64,000 nt of DNA. Source: a virus. How positions within the stretch are numbered: position 1 is the stretch's first letter; each line of letters starts with the position of its first letter. Of the stretch, positions 15,701 to 20,094 are shown one piece after another. The position numbers were made by a program, and so were the translations under genes. The notes under the pieces were generated by a model. That model was given only the letters and a program-made list of their open reading frames with translations, was not told the DNA's origin and searched no databases. The DNA lies in IMG/VR virus record IMGVR_UViG_3300020419_001178, positions 62,001-126,000 of that record, one strand, 5' to 3'.

Positions 15701-15705
15701 GCCAT
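745..15705 (-). CDS. Giant virion/baseplate-associated protein, 4986 aa
   Basis: One uninterrupted frame of 4986 codons directly after gp6, where T4 carries wedge genes 7 and 8. The soluble, aromatic-rich N-terminal part (about residues 1-180, with YYAWNPHINWDKF and EYYWLP) resembles the large structural proteins downstream of gp6 in marine T4-like phages. Residues about 2190-3140 hold FG-GAP/propeller-like repeats such as SPDGKWLAVGSPE and ISNDGKKIAVGAPE. Scattered modules pair a W or F with Y..GD.V and Y.A, like carbohydrate-binding repeats. The last about 750 residues repeat a GDGxTxxF motif (near residues 4238, 4422, 4505 and 4872). There is no enzymatic motif. The gene begins in a TAATG overlap with the gp6 stop. 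A wedge (gp7-like) plus receptor-facing function is inferred; homology to T4 gp7 cannot be proved by eye. Confidence 0.85.
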   Translation of the reverse strand: MAQDENAIPVNDADKNKRNSSDLLPRYYRTVANKKFLSSTLDQLVQPGSVEKVDGFIGRKDAKAFKASDNYVSEISLDRDQYQLEPVSVINDSAGNNIFYRDYRDLYNSIKIRGVDTSNHDSMFSQEYYAWNPHINWDKFTNFREYYWLPSGPDAIPVYGSFRDVQSTYKVTKQVNLDNDAYVFNQDNPTGNPTLTLYKGQTYRFEVDTIDMPFSIRTSVDITSDSNLYTKGITGQKVEDGVLELKIDLESPPILYYVDSNNIEASGLIIIKDIIDNTFLDVDNDIVGKKTYTMTNGNPLSNGMKLKFYGNLTPSKYAEGYWYVEGVGDSIQLISESDILITAGYLQDQDIQFDEGGFDDFPFDDAVSYADKKDYIVINRASKDRNQWSRYNKWTHKDVIDITAKINEVATTLDQNFRATRPIIEFDAGLKLYDFGTFAKKSVDLIDTVSIDVFSNIEGSPGYFVDGTELVQGMRVLFTADPDSFVSGKIYEVKFISQNSNNQITLVETTDTAPITNETVLVKSGDKNKGKIYYYNGTTWKLGQNKTEINQTPLFDLYNDTGTALSTLEGSTFRGNKLFSYKQGTGTNDTELGFPLSYRTIENSGDITFDFNLLSDTYNYDQVADVITASTDTGILRKYSAIDAYTNVTGWIKAKALSTQPVVKQYTTGPRNNNFIVDVFDNSGNLNDLKIKVFVDNALQKENITYTIDRINNYAYVRFYTNLADNKKVVIEANSSAPKNQRGHYKFPINLEKNPMNENVVTFTLGEVIDHVDSIVSNVNDFAGVYPGVGNLRDLGPQSQYGLKFVQHSGPINLPMFNLTAKEYDMSRAVNYAGLEYIKFKREFLKVANELGFNGETKIHVDKILDKIFETNTKQDPFYFSDMVPFGGDTLAEFKIEDSSQTIFPITRPVSFSTLNEKAILVYLDDKQLIKDIDYTISTESFVELKIAVVADQVLKIYEYETTDGCWISPTPTKLGLYPKYVPEITLDTTYVSTIPDSTGPWKIYGRDETTTKSYKNKVGWFFPLFTDEVSAQAYDKANGGTGLAHTHIFAGDNKIWFMPSNSMNHATNDPNEFEEWPSAQPVIQGHDGSIWRCYGDYRDELLLDLEKRIFNNIKIEYDESIINIQDFLNTKSQPTAFDRFKTADVMIADFNRWLETVGNPDYTTNSYYKVGNNFSINFYKHGDPNNITVPGSWRAIYKDYLNTDRPHTHPWECLGLKIKPAWFDSTYGPAPYTSNNLSLWQDLEKGIVREPNKKIEYRRKFKIQDLTKYIPVDSQGNLLDPVSSGYLRGGIASNYDDNFKFGDEGPVETAWRRSAHYPFAFIRAWMLRQPAQLFGVAFDRSRIARNLAGQLVYTETSKRISLADIKFPNIPSDTTRVFTSGLVNYMQGYLIGNEDITFKTYKSRLANLENKLGHKIGGFTQKDKFRLILDSRNPNNEGNIFVPEENYNLVLTKSIPLEVYSYSGIVIEKIPSGFIVKGYDKDRPYFNTFPVIRKQNDNLVNVGGISEEFVTFDTGQTYSIGQIVENAGVFFRTKTGHTSGGAIDLDFFTRLEKLPAEGGADAFFSKTFNTTLEKINYGAVYSDIQGVVDLILGYEKYLMSVGFKFNTFNKDLEEIENWALSAKEFMFWSTQNWEDGAVLTISPSARQVYFEKPYTVVDDIYDNFYDYSLLQADGKRLLADFATTERDNTNEFGIYVKNTDQGIYHLKVPVVQTEHALVLDNSTVFNDVIYNRPQGYRQERLKVKGYRSDEWNGSLNVPGFVFDDAFVNVWTSYQDYKIGDIIQHKEFYYVAKSNVSGTQTFNAKDFVLLDEKPEQTLLPNLDYKARQFADFYDLDSDNFDSEQQRLAQHMIGYQKRKYLENIIPDDVSQYKFYQGMVQDKGTRNVLNKLFDKLGSANKDSIEYYEEWAIRTGRYGATEGNDQFELLFDEEKYRLEPQPVELVDEVNPKDTSLVYRLNRNGVYAKSKNYDHKPFPTKYYSDETMFVKSAGYVNPLDVNLQILNYTDLSTQTLGNLKGGDYVWTAIDKSQKTWGVYKYIPTDYKIKSTTDTTDNSFTITLNVATDFEAGDIIAVNDIDTDTDGYYKVKSTSLNVITLEHPSTKNITATASANGFVTRFKNVRLSKLSEANNNIKGEGSRSFSIGSENLNTDRIWIDDDDNGNWLVLNYKQVYELKPNIVNTTAGLLDSTQKDFGSSISVNDQNNLMSITAPKDLNGSVYIYNRPSEATDYNLLQQIDEDAFYFDQNGGFGTSAALSPDGKWLAVGSPEASNTKSLLKGDYNNQTAYIKGDVVLYKEQLWQADRVIESQAIQSCISHASNAQAAENDYDVNTQGYPTVVYMMRGNHSMPDASTDHILVRAETQQWEASKPGDILTLKWNRYKTGALAGIGPFNNDNVINETFINGNHVIVNKVKMVIEVISALDVPDVGDEITTETARATVAYRFIDSDNKMILYLNNVNGELQTSGTVTRNNVTVGSFTTVNHIGDDYHTGWWQIAVGSNFSTTNLIETNPNLVIQDLTLAEEGAPSTPSPFTNILDISTQQLTTEPARNSFYGILSYYNGATSSNVIDTRWFVRTELQHGSTYQVGDKFRMWANTLYNSGTRQDPEPVLNLSFSYLNNTEHTVSDIWNGFCIVRLTNFDLNGDPFLPQIGDTVTCSTTGSTAEVAYIQREFATIRIYLKNRNGTFSKGVDFNESSNMTFVENDSTVRTIGPISSSHLENTTAGVMLVVDKSENIQVGTAIFLQDREYWIYNTKVVNGVEDSANPPGPLNLDWNRVYNIPLSTSGYSSTFDNEGTFAIYERKELTFSLKGYYTVPNSAPNRRLGSKIRFTKTGTDTYKLFVSAAGDKTELNEGRIYIFDKSATDDFVLSNDNDYRGTFSTASTYFTNDLVRVGETIYKAKTNTVPGAFNLNLWETINSGVDLLGYVPNDTNFSITESTLEQKFLEEFGRDFDVSTDGNVLISTARYLNADDSSVPNRKIVVYRKSGDHYQYSQIIETQDITENWGQSIAISNDGKKIAVGAPENSTRDIRGGAVYIYIQGTDGNFALNQTLRPIDRTSNTRFGSKLDFDGNTLAIASRGGDLERVTTLDKDTTIFDNGNTPFKVIDNDSGLVSIYETVNDTLLYGQDFAYDKDTQDFGSIMVVKDNHVYLGLPKQQILSNNTIDKGLVAEYRKPVNATSWSVGRQPIIPIDVSKLKGINLFDKTTNSLVTYLDYIDPLQGKIAGTAEQEITFKVSYDPAKYSVSTATGTSLDTLDYTAEKWVGKIWWDIGSARFINHHQGDILESTANFNTLFSGTTVDVYEWVESTLLPSEWDAQTGTEAGLTDGISGTTKYGDTAYSSRRLYDSASQTFSNKYYYWVKDKATLPTDTTRKASAFDVARLISSPAQQGVRFVAPLGNNRFSLYNCASLIKDKDVGITFNWWTIDNQEQNVHNEYQIISDGLETSIPNNTIKQKWIDSLVGFDVNDRPVPDVDLPIRQRYGNLNDPRQSWFVNRTEARKQFIERVNKILKSQLIVDNKDLSGLTQIDPRPSNVSGTYDTTSDTFAELGFISVANVKQANLTLEIENGTIINVLINDAGKGYINPPTYKVTDTTGTGAELRFVLGADGSIASVNIINGGTNYVAPTIEVRKFSVLVKTDETVGGKWAVFAWDGTEWLRTLTQAYDVNAYWQYIDWYETNYNIFTPINYTISSSYQLYGLEDKIGDVVKINNVGTGGWLLLEKEDDQDTEDYTVNYKTIGRQNGTIEFKNSLYDVSNENIAYDGSGFDKIFYDTEPVAEMRLIIGILENKIFVADLLKNWNECFFASLRYVFAEQPAVDWAFKTSFIKAKHNVGELEQRITFKNDSLPSYESYINEVKPYRTKVREYLSSYEKTDPTSTVVTDFDLPTVYNEADGKITPQSVQVVNDEIVSGFSEITKYPSKHWAENVGFELQSLNIADTGSGYLDAPIIKITGGGGSGAKAVAFLGGDGKINAVKVTNTGSGYLSQPTITLEGSLQDGGTVARLSPVLGGGKARSTHLRCKFDRVTGTYLFTQLSTTETFTTGSNQQIFDLKWPMQLKNTQIIVTVDGLEALRSEYTFENKSDSTKGYLRKYGRIFFTEPQTASKSVVIKYNKSAELLQAQDRINFYYNPVTGMYGNDLGQILDGVDYGGVEVSSYSFGTGTGWDSDGWFTTTYDTFDTTFDDEIFQMDGSTEVFTLSKPLENGAVYNVYLNGKRIDDPNFGTASQNNVNAVLQSITGDGTQTTITITNDIQKFVANDVVVFRKTTSDGSFLPDPRSYDTILSGGDLQFSTAKGINPEEIIIDGDGFVTPTTSKGPEEQVPGQVLDTVDIKVFHRPDKGGSLLSSNCYNADGIQTEFGFGIQPQSENGLYIRLNKVIQSPTSYTVDYKNKKVRFTTAPSNGTAVNLISVSGNGESVVEFDEFIGDGCTTQFRTKAHWTTKLDYIATVNGKEVDSVLVASEDSSVQDTKAVIVFGQAPRDGSVINFAVYDKVQSYSKIETQEFTGDGSTVNFTLEKTPYSSIPHTHNVVVQVGNKILNAGYNQQYTVQTGVSEYFLEIWQTPIGSFDNSNVLATLNGTELKIATEFNIRPANSSIILEPGIGQPGDILEVYIRTDGEYAFGAVEVINNQNTWVETPGVLKLDVAPTIGETVKITTYSKHDIQDFERQNFDVIARSTLSVGSEDHIQYNHLKAGLVQLRKPAIDAQYIWFIVNGELQTPSVDYYLTDDKNFVKYEGILSDNDVVEVIQYSSDGPIAPKFGFSQFKDILNRNIYKRLGDVAPLKLAEDLKVTDKQILLVDATTISAPDKNSGIPGILFINGERITFLIKQGNVLKQIQRATLGTGAPEVHLTGSDVYNQGLQQTAPYADTTLTEDYVGDGSTSIFELSFIPSSVNEFEVFVAGKRLRKNSIQMFDVTLNQDSPEADITSPAQFSVDGTTNQLTLTTTPANLAKIQVIRRTGTLWTESGQSLNDAESLVARFFKAEKVELPK

Positions 15706-18700
15706 TAGTATCCATAGCCTCCACCGCCGCCGGAGCTCCCGCCTCCGCCGCTTGAACCAGAACCGCTTGAGCTACTTGAGCTACTTGAGCTACTTGAGCT
15801 ACTACTTGTGGTTCCTGAACTTGCTGTTGTTGTCGTTGCTGTGCTTGTGGTGGTGCTAGTCAAAGCTGTACTTTGTATACCAGCATTAGTTGTACTGGTG
15901 CTTGTAGTTACTTTGCCTGACGCTTGAATTCTAGAAGCTGTGATAGAATCTATTATTTCAACGTCTTGAACAGTAGCATCACTTACAAATATTTCATCGT
16001 TTTCGCTTTTTATCTCAATCAGACTACCAAAAGCAAGTGTTCCTAATTTAGGTACAATTATTAAGTTGACCACGTCTGGTGCTAATTGGTTCATCACGTA
16101 AGTAGCTAACTCAGTAAAATGAAAAGTTTCTCCGAAGTCCCAATTTTGTAAAGAAAAATATCTATTAATTGCTGATATAATTCTAACTTTTACATCGTTA
16201 TCATTAATCACTGCTTCTGGATTTTTTACAACTTTGAAAATCGATTGTAGATTATCAACTGCTTTTGACCCAAATAGTATTTTATATTTTACTGGATGAT
16301 AAATGATTTCATCACTTATTGCTTTTACTTTATTAATATTAGTGCCATACTGTTGAAATAGCTCATCACTACTTGGCGGTAAAGGCATTGAACTTGTGTT
16401 ACCTGCTAGATATGATCTGAATTGTGTATCATAAGATCTTGTCAAAAGGTATATGTCTATGATATTTGAAGCACTAGGATCAATTCTATTACTATCGTTA
16501 GCACTATGTATGTAATGAAACTTAAGATCACTTCTACCTACGTATGCTTGGTAATCGCTTGATAGTGTTAACACATTATTATTAAGAACTTTAAAGTTTT
16601 TTTGATCAACTATGTAAAATACCTTACCGTCTGTATATTGAGAATAAGCACCTATTGCTGTTTCTGTAGCAACAATAGAAATGCTACTTCCTAAGGCATA
16701 ATAATTAAATTTACTAAACCCTTGATCGCTACTTGCTTTCTTTAAAAACACGTACTTGGTTGTTGGATTAACCAACGGATCTACAATCACATCAAAAATA
16801 TCAGGATCGTCTATAGACCCATCGTCATTAAGATCAAAAAATCCTACTTGTACTTTTTTATTATTTACATATCCGTCTTGGTTCCTGTAGTCTCCTACAA
16901 TTTCCCAATTGATGTCGTTGTTAAATTGTGTTAACGCATCAGGTTTAGTGTTAAAATTCATTACGGAAATTTTATCTTTTACTAATTGCCCTGTAGCAGA
17001 ATCATATATTTTATTTTGTCCATCATAATAGAAACTTAATTCTGTATCACTTTCGAAAATATATTTTAAGCCTCTATTTGTAACGGTATATTTTTCGCCA
17101 TCTGTTTCAAATAATACAAACCAACTACTGTCTAGTTGGTTACCGGTAACATCTCCAGTTTTACCATTACTAAATCCGTCACTTACATTTAAATTTTCCG
17201 CTATAATTACACGCCAAATTCTGTTTACTTGGTCATATCTCAAACCAAAAGTTTTGTAAGCAAAAACTTGATCTATAATTTGTGATCTTACATCAGCTGT
17301 GATATCTTTTACTAATTTAGGCTTTACTTCTTGTATTATACTATTAGCTGGTAATACAGCATTAACAGTAATTGGACCATCGCCGGTTGTAGTATCTTCT
17401 GCTGTACCTGATCCTGTTACACTTATTACTTTGACCCATTTGTAAGCCGTAGCACCTTTTTTTGTACTATCACTTGTTAGGTCTCCGTTACCTATAAAAT
17501 AAAACCCAGTAGGTGGAACAAATTTTAACAATGCGCCAGGTTCAACATATCTTAAAAATCCAGTAGTAAAAGATCCTACTTGGAAAGGTACGAGATTAAT
17601 ATTTTCTAATAATCCTGTTGAACTGTTAGACGCTTTAGTAGACTGTTTCCATGTAGCATTAAGATCACTTACAATAATTTTAGCAAAATTTCCTAGGTAA
17701 AAATTAGTTGTACTTCTTTTTTGTAAAATAGGAACAATTAAATTTTCAATATTTCCTTCTATATCTGTCTGATTATTAAAAGTGAATGATTGCTTTTCCT
17801 CAAATTGTTCTTTGTAAATTATTCCGTCGCTACCGTAAAGATTTGTGCTGGAATATTTTCCTGTCACATCCTTTAAATCAAAATATCTACTAATTCCGCT
17901 TGAAACTCTATTGGTTGATTTTACTTTAACTATTTCTTGATTAGTTGAAGAAGGATAAACGTTATAATCTTCTCCGGTAATCATTCTATTCTGCGTATAA
18001 TATGTTTGTGGAGCGTTTACTCTTATACTTGCGTCAGTCTCAGTAGGACTAGCATTTGTTACAGGTGTTTTTAATTCTAAACCTATAGTAAGAGTTTCTG
18101 TTGTACCTGATTTGCTCGTGTAATCTAAAGCTATTTGGACATCGGTAATCTCTTCTGGTCTTATTCTTAAACTTCTATTCACACTTGTTCTATAAAATAC
18201 TTGGAACTGTCCACTTGGTGCGTTTCCAAAAGTTCCATCAGCAAATACTAGACTAACTTGATCTTCTGCTCTAGTTTGTACTACATAAAAATCTCTGACT
18301 GCTTTGTTTATACTATTGTAGATAGCATTGTTTCCTTCTGTAGAATCAACTTTTGTCCAAATTTTATCAAGTGCTCCTGATGATGAAAGTTTTGTAAGCC
18401 AAACATCTGTGTCATTAATATTATCTGCTTCAATAGTGATTCTTTGGTTTGCTACAACATTAGCAATATCAAATACGCTGTTGTTTAAAGTACCTTGTCT
18501 AAAATGACAAAAGTATCCTGTATTAGAACTATTATTACCCCTACCATCTTCTCTATACATAAACTGTAAAGCATTTCCTGCTATAGGAGTTTCTTCAACT
18601 AAAGTTAAACTTGACTCGTCTATATCAGTAGAAACTATTTCAAATTGTGCCGGAATACCATTTACTGTTTTTGTAAATCCATACACAGGAACATTAGTAG

Positions 18701-19277
18701 TATTTTGATTTAATCTATATGCTTGGGTTAATACACCGTTTATTGTTTTTGTTTTTCTAGGTTTGCCTACTGTATTGTTGTTAGGTAAAGCAGAATTAAG
18801 CACTCTTCTAAACTGTTCAGCCCAGTTAGAGTTACTAGGATCGTTCCAAATAATAGTTTGATTTTGTAAGTTTGCTCCGTTGCTATCTACTACTGATTCA
18901 GTTGTGGAAATTGTATCAAATTTTAGTAAACCATTAGCGGCTCTGTTTCTTCTTGGATTATAAGAAAGTAATCTGGCTAGTCTTAATACAGATTCTCTTC
19001 TCTCAGCTAGTTCTAAAAAGTTTTCTCTTGCGTTAAGATCAACTCTGTAAGAAATATTTTGTCCTAAAAATGCTATAATATCAATTAAAGCTAAAAATTC
19101 TGAAGTTTCTATGTAATCATTAAAGTCCTCAGGATAATTATTTCTGAGGTATGTAATCATGACTCTTCTTAGAGAGTCAAAATCATAACTTTTAAATTCT
19201 GCGTTGCGAAAACTTTGGTAGACTTTGGTCCAATCTTCAGCAAGTAACAGTCTATTTTGTCTATCTGTAGACGACAT
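15705..19277 (-). CDS. 6: Baseplate wedge protein gp6
   Basis: A 1190-residue homologue of T4 gp6, the wedge protein that forms the inner ring of the baseplate. The N-terminal 120 residues carry the family signature (DFDSLRRVMITYLRNNYPEDF, then an EFLALIDIIAFLGQNISYR-type segment and LARLLSYNPRRNRAA). It is nearly twice the T4 length (about 660), as in marine relatives. The extra C-terminal part ends in an unusual tail of about 60 residues: Thr/Ser-rich, then a run of 14 Ser, then Gly-rich, ending GYGY. The tail is encoded partly by tandem 9-bp repeats. The start has an AAAGGA ribosome site, with an AATAAATA box at 19304-19311. gp25 lies just upstream, the conserved gp25-gp6 order. Confidence 0.93.
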   Translation of the reverse strand: MSSTDRQNRLLLAEDWTKVYQSFRNAEFKSYDFDSLRRVMITYLRNNYPEDFNDYIETSEFLALIDIIAFLGQNISYRVDLNARENFLELAERRESVLRLARLLSYNPRRNRAANGLLKFDTISTTESVVDSNGANLQNQTIIWNDPSNSNWAEQFRRVLNSALPNNNTVGKPRKTKTINGVLTQAYRLNQNTTNVPVYGFTKTVNGIPAQFEIVSTDIDESSLTLVEETPIAGNALQFMYREDGRGNNSSNTGYFCHFRQGTLNNSVFDIANVVANQRITIEADNINDTDVWLTKLSSSGALDKIWTKVDSTEGNNAIYNSINKAVRDFYVVQTRAEDQVSLVFADGTFGNAPSGQFQVFYRTSVNRSLRIRPEEITDVQIALDYTSKSGTTETLTIGLELKTPVTNASPTETDASIRVNAPQTYYTQNRMITGEDYNVYPSSTNQEIVKVKSTNRVSSGISRYFDLKDVTGKYSSTNLYGSDGIIYKEQFEEKQSFTFNNQTDIEGNIENLIVPILQKRSTTNFYLGNFAKIIVSDLNATWKQSTKASNSSTGLLENINLVPFQVGSFTTGFLRYVEPGALLKFVPPTGFYFIGNGDLTSDSTKKGATAYKWVKVISVTGSGTAEDTTTGDGPITVNAVLPANSIIQEVKPKLVKDITADVRSQIIDQVFAYKTFGLRYDQVNRIWRVIIAENLNVSDGFSNGKTGDVTGNQLDSSWFVLFETDGEKYTVTNRGLKYIFESDTELSFYYDGQNKIYDSATGQLVKDKISVMNFNTKPDALTQFNNDINWEIVGDYRNQDGYVNNKKVQVGFFDLNDDGSIDDPDIFDVIVDPLVNPTTKYVFLKKASSDQGFSKFNYYALGSSISIVATETAIGAYSQYTDGKVFYIVDQKNFKVLNNNVLTLSSDYQAYVGRSDLKFHYIHSANDSNRIDPSASNIIDIYLLTRSYDTQFRSYLAGNTSSMPLPPSSDELFQQYGTNINKVKAISDEIIYHPVKYKILFGSKAVDNLQSIFKVVKNPEAVINDNDVKVRIISAINRYFSLQNWDFGETFHFTELATYVMNQLAPDVVNLIIVPKLGTLAFGSLIEIKSENDEIFVSDATVQDVEIIDSITASRIQASGKVTTSTSTTNAGIQSTALTSTTTSTATTTTASSGTTSSSSSSSSSSSSSSGSGSSGGGGSSGGGGGYGY
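15767..15802. repeat. Tandem 9-bp repeat in gp6 serine tail
   Basis: Four perfect head-to-tail copies of TTGAGCTAC lie on the plus strand, read in the gene direction as serine codons (AGT AGC TCA). The unit is a multiple of three, so gain or loss of copies would change tail length without a frameshift. The repeats continue into imperfect Ser codons on one side and Gly codons on the other. Confidence 0.9.
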
Positions 19278-19303
19278 TTGGTTTCCTTTAATCCTTATAA
19301 ATG

Positions 19304-19311
19304 TATTTATT
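19304..19311 (-). promoter_or_regulatory. Late promoter AATAAATA before gp6
   Basis: On the minus strand the bases read AATAAATA, in the 62-base gap between gp25 and gp6, about 27 bases before the gp6 start. One mismatch to T4 late consensus. Its placement before a late baseplate gene matches the other boxes in this window. Confidence 0.55.
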
Positions 19312-19339
19312 ATATAGAATTAACCGACCACTTAATTCT

Positions 19340-19774
19340 CTAACTAGTAAGGCCGTTTAGCTTGTCAAATTGTAACCGAAGCTGTTCACTGATACTATAT
19401 GTGAGATATGTAAGAGTACATTCTATCTGTAATCCACTCTCAAATTCTGTCACTTGTACACCACTAGCACTAACTCTTGGATCATAATTAACTATATTTG
19501 TTACATTTTTTGTTATTGCGTCTTTCAATTCAATTGTAAGAGGTTCGTATAAGGCATCCCATATAATACATCCAAATGTTGGATCTGATATTTTTTCGCC
19601 CTGTCTTATATTGAAATGATTCAACAAATCTTGTTTAATTAAACTTAGATCATATTGCTGAAAACTTGTATTTTCTGGATTGACCGTACTAAATCCCCTA
19701 TAGGCTTTTTGCCTAACAGGTAATTTGGGTGCTTTTGCTGTTTTTATCTTTATTTCTTTATATAAGTCTGCCAT
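19340..19774 (-). CDS. 25: Baseplate wedge protein gp25
   Basis: A 144-residue member of the GPW/gp25 family, close in size to T4 gp25 (132). Typical segments are LIKQDLLNHFNIRQGE, a SDPTFGCIIWDALYEP block and YDPRVSASGVQV near residue 100. gp25 forms part of the conserved inner baseplate core with gp6 and gp53 and is shared by contractile injection systems. The start has no clear Shine-Dalgarno sequence. A late box at 19780-19787 lies a few bases upstream, which would give a very short leader, so it may be partly translated from the longer transcript of the upstream PAAR gene. Confidence 0.93.
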   Translation of the reverse strand: MADLYKEIKIKTAKAPKLPVRQKAYRGFSTVNPENTSFQQYDLSLIKQDLLNHFNIRQGEKISDPTFGCIIWDALYEPLTIELKDAITKNVTNIVNYDPRVSASGVQVTEFESGLQIECTLTYLTYSISEQLRLQFDKLNGLTS

Positions 19775-19779
19775 AATAA

Positions 19780-19787
19780 TATTTATT
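19780..19787 (-). promoter_or_regulatory. Late promoter AATAAATA overlapping PAAR stop
   Basis: Minus-strand AATAAATA immediately upstream of gp25. It includes the TAA stop (19783-19785) of the PAAR gene. If used, transcription would start at or very near the gp25 start codon, so it could equally be a chance product of the stop-codon context. Confidence 0.4.
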
Positions 19788-20094
19788 CGTTTGCGTATAC
19801 CGTGGTTTGCGTTGTACTTTTAATCTCAGCACTACAATCATAGGTATCCCCTATTCTGCCAACTTCTAAATCTTCAGCAAAAACATTTGGACTATGTGTT
19901 ACTAAAGGTGTGCCGTAAACAGGTGGACAATGTGTGTGTGGTTCATTGAGATCTGTCTTTCTATGTATACCGTGACCAGCAACAAATACTGTCGCACTAC
20001 CCGTGTCTGTAAGTATGTCTCCAGGCGCAACACAGATTGGGTGTACTGTGTTTACTATATCTCCTGATCCTACTTTTCTAGCTATCAATGGCAT
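19783..20094 (-). CDS. PAAR-domain spike-tip protein (T4 gp5.4-like)
   Basis: A 103-residue PAAR-type protein. It has the small beta-rich layout with spaced Pro/Gly and His/Cys residues (HPICVAPGD, VAGHGIHRKTD, HTHCPPVYG, THSPNV) that in the family bind a metal ion and form the sharp tip of the membrane-piercing spike. It lies directly between the gp5-like needle gene and gp25, as expected for the tip that caps the needle. Its ATG overlaps the stop of the needle gene by one base (TAATG), so the two proteins are probably made in coupled amounts. Confidence 0.88.
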   Translation of the reverse strand: MPLIARKVGSGDIVNTVHPICVAPGDILTDTGSATVFVAGHGIHRKTDLNEPHTHCPPVYGTPLVTHSPNVFAEDLEVGRIGDTYDCSAEIKSTTQTTVYANE

